Source: Ignavibacteriaceae bacterium
Lineage (GTDB): Bacteria > Bacteroidota > Ignavibacteria > Ignavibacteriales > Ignavibacteriaceae
Direction: 5' to 3'
NCBI GenBank assembly: GCA_008933765.1
Contig: WBUK01000007.1
Location: 1-64,000 of the forward strand
Length of the DNA: 64,000 nucleotides
This document shows positions 9,865-18,574 of the stretch, one piece after another; the stretch's first letter is position 1; each line of letters begins with the position of its first letter. The translations under genes were made by a program, and so were the position numbers. The notes beneath the pieces were generated by a model. The model worked only from the letters and a program-made list of their open reading frames with translations, was not told the DNA's origin and made no database searches.

Positions 9865-9886
9865 TAAATTTGCAACTACAAATATA
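9865..9886. promoter_or_regulatory. Divergent -7 elements between htpG and the PHP-like gene
   Basis: TAAATTTG at 9865-9872 (plus strand) and TATATTTG at 9879-9886 (minus strand) both match the Bacteroidota -7 consensus TAnnTTTG. The plus-strand element has a TTG-containing patch about 20 bp upstream. The arrangement would drive htpG leftward and the PHP-like gene rightward. The call is by consensus only. Confidence 0.4.
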
Positions 9887-9923
9887 ACAATTTTCATCCC
9901 CCGAAACCGCCACAGGCTTTTGA

Positions 9924-11111
9924 ATGTTTTTCCGTAAATTGTTACTGCTTCCTCTTTTTCTGTTAACTTTTGTGCTACTTTTGTTGACAGCCCTTGCTTT
10001 TTATCCATATATCTTTACAAATATTTACAAATTCCCGGCAATTAAACCTTTTTCGGGAGGTGAATGGTATAACCCCTATGCTGATACCTCGGGGAAGTGG
10101 TTCAAAGCCAACTTTCACGCTCACGCAAAGGCATGGTCGGGTTTAACCAACGGAAAATTTGTACCAAACCGGCTTGATTCCATTTACAGATCAATGGGGT
10201 ACGATTTTATCGGTATTTCGGACTATCATAAAATTTCAAAAGCTACTGATACACCGGAGGAGGAGTTTTTCCCGATCTACGAACATGGTCTGAATATCTT
10301 TAAGCGACATCAACAAGCGTTAGACGCAAAAAAAATAGTGAATTTTGACTATCCACTCTTCCAAACTCTTCATCATAAACAGGATATGATCGAGAGGATG
10401 CGCCCTTACTCAAAACTTCTTGCTATTAACCATCCGGAATTTATGGACGCATACCCGCCTGATGATTTTAACTATCTTTCAAACTACACGCATATTGAAA
10501 TTTTAAACCATTTCAGAACTTCATTGCCTCAATGGGATGCGGCGCTTACTGCCGGGTATCCCGCTTTCGGATACGGCAACGACGACTCGCACGACCAGAG
10601 CAACAAAGATGAAACCGGAAGGTTCTGGACTATGGTCCGGGCAAGCTCCCTCTTAAATAATTTGATTTTAGACGGACTGAGAAAGGGAAATTCAATAGCT
10701 GTAAAGGGTGATAGCGGTTTTGTGGATAATGAACTAAGATATCTTTTAATCGATGGTGATTCGATGCGGCTAAAACTGCAAAATCCTGCTGATTCAATCA
10801 GACTTATCTCAATGAACGGCTCGATGGTTTACACGGCAGTAAACTCTGATAGCCTTTCTTATTTCCTTCAAAAGGTGAAAGGATATTTAAGGGCAGAAAT
10901 ATACAACCCAAAAACCTCTTTTTTTCTTAACCCGCTGATTCGAACCAATGGTATCTTACCGGCATATAAACCTGTTAAAAATGCGGCTTTTTCTTTTGTA
11001 TTCAGAGTGGTTGGTCTTATTATTTATTTAGTATATCTTGTAGTGGCATACAAGATTTTAACAAAGATGTTCAAAGTAATTTTCAGAAAAAGAGCCAAAC
11101 ACACTATTTAA
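9924..11111 (+). CDS. Membrane-anchored PHP-like metal-dependent phosphoesterase
   Basis: A 395-residue protein with an N-terminal membrane segment (residues 5-30) and a C-terminal one (about 362-385). The region between would lie outside the cytoplasm. It opens with KANFHAHAKAW, matching the PHP-domain HxH metal motif, followed by YDFIGISDYHK, then LLAINHPEF, and near residue 220 GNDDSHDQ, which fits the final metal ligands. PHP domains hydrolyse phosphoesters using a metal cluster; the substrate here is unknown. Placing a PHP domain between two membrane anchors is unusual. It is monocistronic and divergent from htpG. Confidence 0.7.
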   Translation: MFFRKLLLLPLFLLTFVLLLLTALAFYPYIFTNIYKFPAIKPFSGGEWYNPYADTSGKWFKANFHAHAKAWSGLTNGKFVPNRLDSIYRSMGYDFIGISDYHKISKATDTPEEEFFPIYEHGLNIFKRHQQALDAKKIVNFDYPLFQTLHHKQDMIERMRPYSKLLAINHPEFMDAYPPDDFNYLSNYTHIEILNHFRTSLPQWDAALTAGYPAFGYGNDDSHDQSNKDETGRFWTMVRASSLLNNLILDGLRKGNSIAVKGDSGFVDNELRYLLIDGDSMRLKLQNPADSIRLISMNGSMVYTAVNSDSLSYFLQKVKGYLRAEIYNPKTSFFLNPLIRTNGILPAYKPVKNAAFSFVFRVVGLIIYLVYLVVAYKILTKMFKVIFRKRAKHTI

Positions 11112-11220
11112 GGTGGGTATTGTGTCGGTTTGTAAAGTATTTCGTTAATTTTAATTTTTTCGCTACTTACTGCTTAAATTTTAATCGAGACTGCCTTAAG
11201 TTGTAAAATACCCTCTAAAA

Positions 11221-11325
11221 ACTGAACTTATACTTTACGCTTCATTGGTTTTATTCAATTTTATCAATCTAATTAAGGAAGCTAAATACTGAACTTATAC
11301 TTTACAGTTCAGCGGTTTTTACTAA
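11221..11325. repeat. 67-bp partial tandem repeat downstream of the antiporter gene
   Basis: The 18-bp string ACTGAACTTATACTTTAC occurs at 11221 and again at 11288, followed in both cases by a related TTCA(T/G)(T/C)GGTTTT stretch. This gives a 67-bp period across the spacer between two convergent genes. The first copy is more diverged after the shared core. Confidence 0.75.
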
Positions 11326-11333
11326 ACCTTGCG

Positions 11334-12797
11334 CTATCCCCCGTTTTTGAAGAAGCCGGCAACATTATCAATTTCGTGCTTATCAGCCAGAAGAATTACG
11401 AGATCATCTTCTGAAATTCGTGTGCTGCCGGAAGGAATAACATATTTTCCCTTTCTTTCAATAAGCACTATCAACACTTCTTTTGGCAAACCGAGTTCAA
11501 CAATCTTGTTTCCGCATGCAGGCGAACCGGGTTGAACGAACAAATCGAACAAAGTTTTATCATCATCGCGCCCGGTTTCAATATCAATCAACACCTTTTT
11601 AGTTAGAGTTTTCTCTGAAGTTACGCGCAGAAACCGTGCAGCAAACGGAAGCGACCACCCCTGCCCAAGCGCTGATAATATCACAACAAAGAAAACGAGA
11701 TTAAAAACCTTATCACCGGCCGGAATATCTGCGGTTAGAGCAAAAGTGGCAAGAATAATTGGAACTGCACCCCTTAAGCCACCCCAAACGATAAAAAACT
11801 TTTCCCGCAAGTTGAACCTGCTGAAAATAAGAGAGATAAAAACAGCAATCGGGCGGGCAACAAATGTAAGAAAAATTGCAAACAAGATTCCAATCAGAGA
11901 AACTTCTATAAGCTTTGAAGGATAAATCAACAAACCCAATGTAATAAACATTCCTATTTGGCTGAGCCATGCAAGCCCTTCAAAAAAGCGGGTGGTGTTT
12001 GTTTTATGCTGGTATTCATACTTATTTGCCACTATACCCGCAAGATAAACGGCTAAGAAGCCCGAACCGGAAAGCAGTGCTGTGCCACTATAGATAGAAA
12101 TTGCACCTGCCATAACAAACACCGGGTAAAAACCGGGCAGAAGAAAATCGAGTCGGTTCATTATCCATGCTATTGCTCTTCCGCCGGCAATTCCGGTTAC
12201 GGCACCAATTCCAAACTGCATTAAAAAGATCAGGAAATATTCGTAAAGGGGTTTTTCCGGCAAAGTTATCACAGAAATCATCATTGCGGTAAGGAAGATA
12301 GCCATCGGATCGTTGCTGCCACTTTCCAATTCTAAAACCGGTTGAAGTATGCCCCCTAAGCTCATTTCTTTGGCGCGCAACACCGAAAAAACCGCAGCTG
12401 CATCTGTTGAAGCTATAACCGAACCGATAAGAAGTGAATATTTGAACTCGTAGCCGGCTACATAATAAAGAAACAACCCGGAGAATAACCCCGTTAAGAC
12501 CACCCCAAGTGTCGCTAATGAAACTGCTGATTTGTAGCCCTTTTTAACAGATTCAAAATTTGTCTCTAACCCGCCCGAAAAAAGTATAAAAATAAGTGCA
12601 ACAGTACCTATTGACTGTGCGAACTGGGCATTGTTAAAATCTATTCCACCGGGGCCCTCCGAGCCGGCAAGCATCCCTAAACCTATAAAAAGCAACAACG
12701 CCGGAACACCATAATTCTTTGTCAGACGGGTCACAAGTATCGCCAAAATCACAAGTACTGATAAAATCAGCAGTTTATCTTCAATCAATTGTTGCAT
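11334..12797 (-). CDS. K+/H+ (cation/proton) antiporter, NhaP2/CvrA type
   Basis: An inner-membrane CPA1 antiporter of 487 residues that exchanges potassium or sodium for protons. About 12-13 hydrophobic segments span residues 10-385. Transport-core motifs include IASTDAAAVFSVLR and LELESGSNDPMAIFL, which holds the paired Asp region. A cytosolic RCK-C/TrkA-C-like domain occupies about residues 405-487 (VELGLPKEVLIVLIERKGKYVIPSGSTRISEDD). Such domains regulate transport by ligand binding. A divergent regulator gene lies upstream, with no sign of a shared operon. The exact ion cannot be read from the sequence. Confidence 0.88.
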   Translation of the reverse strand: MQQLIEDKLLILSVLVILAILVTRLTKNYGVPALLLFIGLGMLAGSEGPGGIDFNNAQFAQSIGTVALIFILFSGGLETNFESVKKGYKSAVSLATLGVVLTGLFSGLFLYYVAGYEFKYSLLIGSVIASTDAAAVFSVLRAKEMSLGGILQPVLELESGSNDPMAIFLTAMMISVITLPEKPLYEYFLIFLMQFGIGAVTGIAGGRAIAWIMNRLDFLLPGFYPVFVMAGAISIYSGTALLSGSGFLAVYLAGIVANKYEYQHKTNTTRFFEGLAWLSQIGMFITLGLLIYPSKLIEVSLIGILFAIFLTFVARPIAVFISLIFSRFNLREKFFIVWGGLRGAVPIILATFALTADIPAGDKVFNLVFFVVILSALGQGWSLPFAARFLRVTSEKTLTKKVLIDIETGRDDDKTLFDLFVQPGSPACGNKIVELGLPKEVLIVLIERKGKYVIPSGSTRISEDDLVILLADKHEIDNVAGFFKNGG

Positions 12798-12920
12798 CGG
12801 CTATTTTTTTATCTATTATTATTTTTTTCGGATTAATTATATTTTGATTCTGTTATTCAAAGGTTTAATTTTGTTTAAACTTTCTGTGATTTTTTTCCAA
12901 TTTTCCTTCGGGATTTTCAG

Positions 12921-14477
12921 ATGAGCAAACATAAATCTCATTCATTTATGAACGAGATATACAAGAAAAAACTCAGGCAAAATATTTTCACCTCTATTGC
13001 CGCGAATCTAAGAAGCAATATAACTATTGCACTTGGAAATCTGAATATTATTGAAGAAAATCGTGACGAAAAAACCAATTTTGAAGCACTAAAAGATATA
13101 AAATGCGCACTTAATAATTTAGAAGCGCTCTCTTCTCAGATCGACGGGCTTTCAAGTTCCGCTATGCCTGATTTTGTTCCCGGAAATGTTGACCTTGTTA
13201 AAATTCTGAATGTTGTTACCCAAAACTTAAAATTTCTGGCAGCACAAAAAGAAATCGACATCTTCTTCACGGGGGTTTACGATAAATATTTAACCTACAT
13301 TTCACCTTTGATGATCGATCGGTTAGCCGGACATTTAATTTCGATGTTGATCCGGTCATCATTGCCTTCAAGCATCATTCGAGTCATTTTGCAACAAAAA
13401 GACAACAAACATGGGCAACTTTGTGTTATTTTTTCACCGTGTTATGATATTGTAAGAAAAGATTCCGAAATAACTCATTACGACCTGCTGACCTCACTTT
13501 CCGGAAATTTGTTAGATGCCTGCTTATACGAATCACTTTGCGAAACTTTTGACATTGATACTTCAATAATTCAGGAAGGTGACTCTCTTAAAGTGTTGAT
13601 TCCGATGCCCCCGATGAGTGAAGATGAAAAGGAAGATGATTTTCTGATTAACTATAACTTATGGAGCACTTTTCGAATTTACGAGAACCAAAGCCCGGCG
13701 CAAGACGGTACCGCCACTTCGTTTGACGATGACCCTAACAAACAAATCATTCTTATTATTGAAGATAACCAGGAAGTGGGGCGATTCTTATCGAAAACTC
13801 TTCAGGATGAATACAGGGTTATTCAGGCTTTCAACGGTTTCGACGGCTTAAGAAAAGCCGTTAACCTTATCCCTGATCTGATTCTTTCAGATATTCACAT
13901 GCCCGGCGTAAACGGAATAGACCTCACCCGTTTGATTAAAAACGATGAAAAAACCTCACACATCCCGGTGGCACTCATAACTGCCGACGCATACGAAGCA
14001 AACAAAATTATTGCTATTGAAGCCGGTGCCGACGAGATTTTGATTAAACCTGTCTCGCTGAAAGAATTAAAAGCACGGATTTCTGCAATTTTTTCCAACA
14101 GAGCGAAACTGCTGCGCAGTGTACTTTCCGGAACCCCAAATAAAGAAGAAATGGGCGCTATAGCAGAGGATAAATTTTTAGCTAAGCTTAATGAAATTCT
14201 GGATCAAAATTTCTCGGAAGAAGATTTTAGCGTTGAGGACCTTAGTGACCTCGTAGGAATGAGCCAACGACAACTTCAGCGGAAAATTAAAGCGGTTACA
14301 GGGCGCAACCCAAACGGCTATATAAGGTATTTCAGGCTTAAAAAAGCAAAATATATGATTGTTAAACAGAAAGTTTCGGTGAGTGAGGCAGCGTACGCTT
14401 CCGGATTCAGTAATCTCTCTTATTTTGCCAAGTGCTATAAAGAACAATTTGGTGAATTGCCCTCAGATTCGGTTTGA
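12921..14477 (+). CDS. Response regulator with degenerate kinase N-terminus and AraC HTH
   Basis: This 518-residue protein has three parts. Residues 15-235 look like a histidine kinase core (dimerisation helices plus ATPase fold), but the phospho-acceptor position of the SHELRT box reads AANLRS and the ATPase N-box reads HLISML instead of NLLSNA. Residues 272-390 are a receiver domain: IIEDN acidic pair, phospho-acceptor in LSDIHMPG, and IKPVS Lys. Residues 410-518 are a two-helix-turn-helix AraC DNA-binding domain (LVGMSQRQLQRKIKAVTG, ASGFSNLSYFAKCYKEQFG). It resembles the cytoplasmic end of a Bacteroidota hybrid two-component system without its sensor or membrane parts. The target is unknown. 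Confidence 0.85.
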   Translation: MSKHKSHSFMNEIYKKKLRQNIFTSIAANLRSNITIALGNLNIIEENRDEKTNFEALKDIKCALNNLEALSSQIDGLSSSAMPDFVPGNVDLVKILNVVTQNLKFLAAQKEIDIFFTGVYDKYLTYISPLMIDRLAGHLISMLIRSSLPSSIIRVILQQKDNKHGQLCVIFSPCYDIVRKDSEITHYDLLTSLSGNLLDACLYESLCETFDIDTSIIQEGDSLKVLIPMPPMSEDEKEDDFLINYNLWSTFRIYENQSPAQDGTATSFDDDPNKQIILIIEDNQEVGRFLSKTLQDEYRVIQAFNGFDGLRKAVNLIPDLILSDIHMPGVNGIDLTRLIKNDEKTSHIPVALITADAYEANKIIAIEAGADEILIKPVSLKELKARISAIFSNRAKLLRSVLSGTPNKEEMGAIAEDKFLAKLNEILDQNFSEEDFSVEDLSDLVGMSQRQLQRKIKAVTGRNPNGYIRYFRLKKAKYMIVKQKVSVSEAAYASGFSNLSYFAKCYKEQFGELPSDSV

Positions 14478-14876
14478 TATTTTTTTGAGAATTGAAATTT
14501 AAACTCTGACGAACCGCGCATCAAAAGCAGAGAATGCCTTTTAAATGGCTGTTTAATGAGATACGAGGGGCATTTGAGATGCAATTGAGTATCACATTAT
14601 GATTAATGTCCAAAAATTGTTACTCTTTGTCGAATTTCTGTTAATTTCTCTTTGATTTTATATCTAATTTTGCAGTGAATTTAATAGGAACTTAATAAAC
14701 TTTAAACCTTTTAATCGTCTTTAATAGTGCAAAAGATCCCGACGGGCTAGAAGTAGCCCGTTTTTTATTTTAAACTCTTTTAAACTCCTTTTTTTTATTT
14801 TAAACCATTTAGCTCTCCTTTCTTTTGCTTTACTTACATTTGTGGGTAATTTCTTTTTTTATTTTGGAGATCAAAA
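14478..14876. other. 400-bp gap: terminator, otherwise no gene
   Basis: No reading frame of substance. A TAATTTTG at 14665-14672 fits the -7 consensus, and a hairpin terminator follows about 75 nt later (14743-14766). A short transcript of roughly 90 nt is therefore possible but not demonstrated. The rest is AT-rich, with a repeated TTTTAAACTCTTTTAAACTCC-like run at about 14765-14820. Confidence 0.5.
14743..14766 (+). terminator. Rho-independent terminator
   Basis: CGGGCTA-GAAG-TAGCCCG: a perfect 7-bp stem and a 4-nt loop, followed by TTTTTT. It lies about 270 bp after the AraC-type regulator and just upstream of the aldo/keto reductase gene. Confidence 0.85.
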
Positions 14877-15761
14877 ATGAGTTTTGAATTACGCGATTTT
14901 GGCTTTTCCCGAATTAAAGTTACACCCGTCGGTTTTGGCGCCGGTTATATCGGAAATGAAAACATTTCCGAAAAAAAAGCAGAGAAACTCCTGAATGGCG
15001 TTCTTGATATGGGTGTCAATTTAATTGACACTGCCAGAAGTTACGGTGAATCTGAATATAGAATCGGTAAATTCTTAAACAAACGCAGAAGCGAGTTCAT
15101 CCTTTCAACAAAGGTTGGCTACGATGTTGAAAATGTTGAAGACTGGACTGCGGAAAGCGTAACTAAAGGAATTGAAAAAGCCTTACGAATTCTTAATACT
15201 GACTACATTGATATTGTTCACCTGCACTCGTGCAACAAAGATATTCTTGAAAGAAGCGATGTTATTGAAGCTCTGCTCCGCATGGTACAGGAAGGCAAAG
15301 TTAGGTGCCATGCTTACTCCGGCGACAATGAAGCTTTAGAATACGCCGTTTTCAGTGATAATTTTGCCGCAATTCAATCTTCTATTAATATTGCTGATCA
15401 GAAAACCATTAATACCTGCCTCTTCCCTGCAAAACAAAAATATATGGGGGTTCTTGCTAAGAGACCTCTGGCTAAGTTTGCCTGGGGCGAGGGTGCAAAC
15501 CTTAATGACCCGATTGTTGCTGAGTACAGACGGAGAATTTACGAAATGAATATCGATTTCGGCATGCCACTTGAAGAAGCAATGACGAGGTTTGCGGCTT
15601 TTACTTATGGGGTTGACTCGGTTTTGATCGGAACTACTGATTTAAAGCACCTGAAAGCCGCTGTTAAAGCTGTTGAAAAAGGAAAATTAAGCGATGAGAT
15701 GATTGACCGCATCAGAAACCGGTTTAATGAAATCGGAAAAGACTGGAGCAGCCTGACTTAG
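14877..15761 (+). CDS. Aldo/keto reductase
   Basis: A 294-residue NAD(P)H-dependent oxidoreductase with a (beta/alpha)8 barrel. The catalytic tetrad is recognisable: Asp and Tyr in LIDTARSYGESE, Lys in ILSTKVGYD and His in IDIVHLHSC. The C-terminal cofactor region reads FTYGVDSVLIGTTDLKHL. The substrate cannot be predicted. The ATG at 14877 has a GGAG about 8 bp upstream. A terminator precedes the gene and a 22-bp minisatellite follows it, so it is probably a single-gene unit. Confidence 0.9.
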   Translation: MSFELRDFGFSRIKVTPVGFGAGYIGNENISEKKAEKLLNGVLDMGVNLIDTARSYGESEYRIGKFLNKRRSEFILSTKVGYDVENVEDWTAESVTKGIEKALRILNTDYIDIVHLHSCNKDILERSDVIEALLRMVQEGKVRCHAYSGDNEALEYAVFSDNFAAIQSSINIADQKTINTCLFPAKQKYMGVLAKRPLAKFAWGEGANLNDPIVAEYRRRIYEMNIDFGMPLEEAMTRFAAFTYGVDSVLIGTTDLKHLKAAVKAVEKGKLSDEMIDRIRNRFNEIGKDWSSLT

Positions 15762-15888
15762 TCGGGCACTACTTTAAATTCAGACAGAGCATTGGAACTT
15801 TTCTTCGGTGCTAACCTTAAAGTTTTCGGAACTGAATTGATCTTGATTTATTGGCACAGTATTCTGAGAGTCTGAATTTTTTATTTGT

Positions 15889-16020
15889 GGGTTCTATTTG
15901 CTTCTCTCATGGGTTCTATTTGCTTCCCATGTGGGTTCTATTTGCTTCCCTCATGGGTTTAATTTGCTTCTCATGTGGGTCCAATTTACTCCCCCTGTGG
16001 GTTCTATTTGCTTCCTATGT
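15889..16020. repeat. 22-bp minisatellite, six copies
   Basis: Six contiguous 22-bp units with core GGGTT(C)TATTTGCTTCC(C)(T/A)CAT/GT fill 132 bp with no leftover bases. Units 1-3 and 6 are near-identical; units 4 and 5 have drifted. Alternate units end in TCAT or ATGT, hinting at a 44-bp higher-order unit. The array lies in the 450-bp gap between the reductase and the porin (15762-16211). I see nothing else in that gap beyond AT-rich DNA before the porin's AAGGAG. Confidence 0.95.
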
Positions 16021-16211
16021 GAAATTTTTAAGAAATAGGAGACATGAAAAATACTTTTTGGTTTTATGCCGGTTTTCTGCTGACTCTTGGTCAGTAAACC
16101 TCGCTTTTTTGTAAAAATCTCAATCTTAAAAGTTGTTATTAAAGGTTCTTCTTAAAAACTGTTTTAAAAGATTATTTTTATGATTGCTTTTTTCTATCAT
16201 AAGGAGATAAA

Positions 16212-17414
16212 ATGAAACGATACATACTTTATTTAATGCTTTCACTATTATTTACCCCAAACTTGTTTTCGCAGTTAACGGTTAAGTTTAACGGCGAACT
16301 TAGAACAAGATTGGAGATTGATGCGCGTAATTTCAACAGAAATGGCGAATGGCAAAACTACATCGATAATCGCGCCCGGCTTGGTGCTGTTGTTTCTAAT
16401 AATGATGATTTTGACTTTGTTTTTAAAATCATTGACTCGAGAACTTTTGGCCAGGCAGGTGTTCAAAACAACTTCAAGAATATCGACCTGAACGAGGTTT
16501 ATTTGAAACTTAATAAGGGCGATTGGGAGTTTATTCTCGGGCGTCAGGAGGCAAAATATTACAACGGAAGAATTATTGCCCCCTCCGATTGGGGTAATGT
16601 ACCGATTGTTTTCGAAGGAGCAACTGCGCGTTATTCAGGAAAGGGTTACAGATTAAACGCTTTCGCTTTCAGAACCGCTGAGAGATTATTACCTGATGAC
16701 GATTTTGACAGAAATCTGTTTGGTTTATTCACCGAATTTAGGCTCTCAGATAATGTTCAGTTCAATCCATTTTTATTGTACGATAGGGCAACACCTCCAT
16801 CGGAACTTTCAAGGTTAACACTCGGGGCTAATTCTGTCGGGTATTTAGGTCCCTTTAACTACGACTTTGATTTTGCGTATCAATTAGGAAATATCTCAGG
16901 GGGAAAAAATATTTCTGCCTTAATGGCGGCTATTACTCTTGATTATAATTTCAGAACTCAATCAAAAGCATCTGTAGGTGTTGGCTTCGATTTCTATTCC
17001 GGAGATGCAGACCCCAATGATGATAAATCCACTGTTTTTGATAATTCTTATTCTTCAAAACATGGTTTTCTGGGGGATATGGATTATTTTAAGTTGATAG
17101 CAACCAGTACCTGGAATTTGGGCGTAATGGATTTTTATGCTTATTATAAAATGGCATTAGCTCCATGGTTAGCCGCAAAGTTAACAGGGCATTATTTCAA
17201 CTCAGATGTTGTTTTGAAATTGAATAATGGCGACGAATTATCAAATTATGGTACTGAAGTTGATCTTTCTTTCTTAGCGAAATATAATGAGTACATAAAT
17301 TTCATGTTCGGGGGCGCTACTTTTCTGCCCGGCGATATTTTCAAAAATAAATTTGGAGATGAAACGGCGTTTTGGTTTTATGCCGGATTTCAGCTTTCTT
17401 TTAGTCAGAAGTAG
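16212..17414 (+). CDS. Outer-membrane porin, alginate-export-like beta-barrel
   Basis: A 400-residue outer-membrane protein with a signal peptide (residues 1-20, ending LFSQ). Alternating hydrophobic strands run to the end, and it finishes in an aromatic barrel strand (FWFYAGFQLSFSQK). Family-like features are the early FNGELRTRLEID, the YIDNRARLGAVV strand, and EFILGRQEAKYYNGRIIAPSDWG, which resembles the AlgE/alginate-export porins of Bacteroidota and Proteobacteria. The substrate is unknown, and alginate should not be assumed. A clear AAGGAG precedes the ATG. The neighbouring genes give no sugar-pathway context. Confidence 0.75.
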   Translation: MKRYILYLMLSLLFTPNLFSQLTVKFNGELRTRLEIDARNFNRNGEWQNYIDNRARLGAVVSNNDDFDFVFKIIDSRTFGQAGVQNNFKNIDLNEVYLKLNKGDWEFILGRQEAKYYNGRIIAPSDWGNVPIVFEGATARYSGKGYRLNAFAFRTAERLLPDDDFDRNLFGLFTEFRLSDNVQFNPFLLYDRATPPSELSRLTLGANSVGYLGPFNYDFDFAYQLGNISGGKNISALMAAITLDYNFRTQSKASVGVGFDFYSGDADPNDDKSTVFDNSYSSKHGFLGDMDYFKLIATSTWNLGVMDFYAYYKMALAPWLAAKLTGHYFNSDVVLKLNNGDELSNYGTEVDLSFLAKYNEYINFMFGGATFLPGDIFKNKFGDETAFWFYAGFQLSFSQK

Positions 17415-17464
17415 AGTTTGATTTGGTAACCCCTGTTTTACGGTTTTATATTTGATTCGTTTAC

Positions 17465-18553
17465 TTGATAATACTATTATCAGCCATAGCCGGCGTTTTT
17501 TTGTTCCTTCAGCTTATTTTTCTTTACGGAATCAGGAAATCTTCCGTTCGGCATGTCAAAAATAATGCGACAGGAAATCGGGGCTATTTTTCCATTGTTA
17601 TTGCTGCCAGAAATGAAGAGAAAAACCTGAGTCGGTTGCTCGATTCACTTCTGGCACAATCTTATCCGCTGAAATTGTATGAAATCTTATTATGTGACGA
17701 CCACTCATCCGACAGAACCGTAGAAATTGCCCTGAATTATAAAAACCGGCTTCCAAATCTTTCAATTATAACCCCCGAAAAAAACGAACCGACCGGCAAA
17801 AGAAGCGCTCTTTCAAGAGGAATTGCCGCTGCTAAGCACGACCGGATTTTAATAACCGATGCTGATTGCTTCATGGGCAAAGACTGGCTTGAAACCCTTG
17901 ACCTTTATTTCACAAAAAGCACTGATATGCTGGTCGGTCAGGCGCCGTTGGTTAAAGATAAAGGATTTTTCAACGGCTTATCTTGTTTTTCCAACCTCCG
18001 CTCTTTCTTGATTATCAGCTCATCATTCGGGCTGGGTTACCCGGTTTCGGCTATAGCACGGAACTTTGGGTTCAGAAAAGCTACATTTCAAAAAGTAGGC
18101 GGCTACAAATCAACTGAAGGTTCACTCGGAGGGGATGATGATCTGTTGCTTAAAGCATTCATAACCTATGGCTGCAAAATTAATCTGTGTAACAACCCGG
18201 AAGCGGCAGTTTTTTCAAATACAATTGAGGGAACAAAAGGTTATCTCAAACAAAAAGCGAGGCACACACAAGCTTCAAAGTTTTATTCTGCCAAAGCAAA
18301 AATGATGCTGGGTTTGTGGCATTTCCCTAATCTGTTGTGTTTATTTGCCCCTGTTTTAGTACCCTGGTATCCGATCACCGGAAGCCTGTTTATCCTTAAA
18401 TTTACGGTTGATTTATTAACCTTACATAAATATCAACGAGAGCAAAATTATTCGTTTAAGTTGCATGAACTCATTTTTTATCAGTTTTTTTATGAAATTT
18501 TCTTGATTATTAATTATCTTGCATCTCGATTTTCTAAATTTGATTGGAAATAA
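17465..18553 (+). CDS. Membrane-associated family 2 glycosyltransferase
   Basis: A 362-residue inverting GT2 enzyme, expected to use a nucleotide-sugar donor at the cytoplasmic membrane face. An N-terminal membrane helix (residues 1-22) precedes a GT-A domain starting FSIVIAARNEEKNLSRLLDSL, with LLCDDHSSDRT and the DxD-like ITDADC motif. Further on come the GGDDDLLLKAF acceptor-site motif and a KQKARHTQASKF stretch typical of processive or membrane GT2 enzymes. Two hydrophobic segments lie near the C-terminus. The start appears to be a TTG at 17465 without a strong ribosome site. The acceptor is unknown. Confidence 0.82.
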   Translation: MIILLSAIAGVFLFLQLIFLYGIRKSSVRHVKNNATGNRGYFSIVIAARNEEKNLSRLLDSLLAQSYPLKLYEILLCDDHSSDRTVEIALNYKNRLPNLSIITPEKNEPTGKRSALSRGIAAAKHDRILITDADCFMGKDWLETLDLYFTKSTDMLVGQAPLVKDKGFFNGLSCFSNLRSFLIISSSFGLGYPVSAIARNFGFRKATFQKVGGYKSTEGSLGGDDDLLLKAFITYGCKINLCNNPEAAVFSNTIEGTKGYLKQKARHTQASKFYSAKAKMMLGLWHFPNLLCLFAPVLVPWYPITGSLFILKFTVDLLTLHKYQREQNYSFKLHELIFYQFFYEIFLIINYLASRFSKFDWK

Positions 18554-18574
18554 TTTCACTATTCAGGTAACTTA

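Noticed and set aside
15851-16114. 87-codon reading frame rich in repeated CF/LP/MWVL motifs
   Set aside because: It simply translates the 22-bp minisatellite; no ribosome site or family resemblance.
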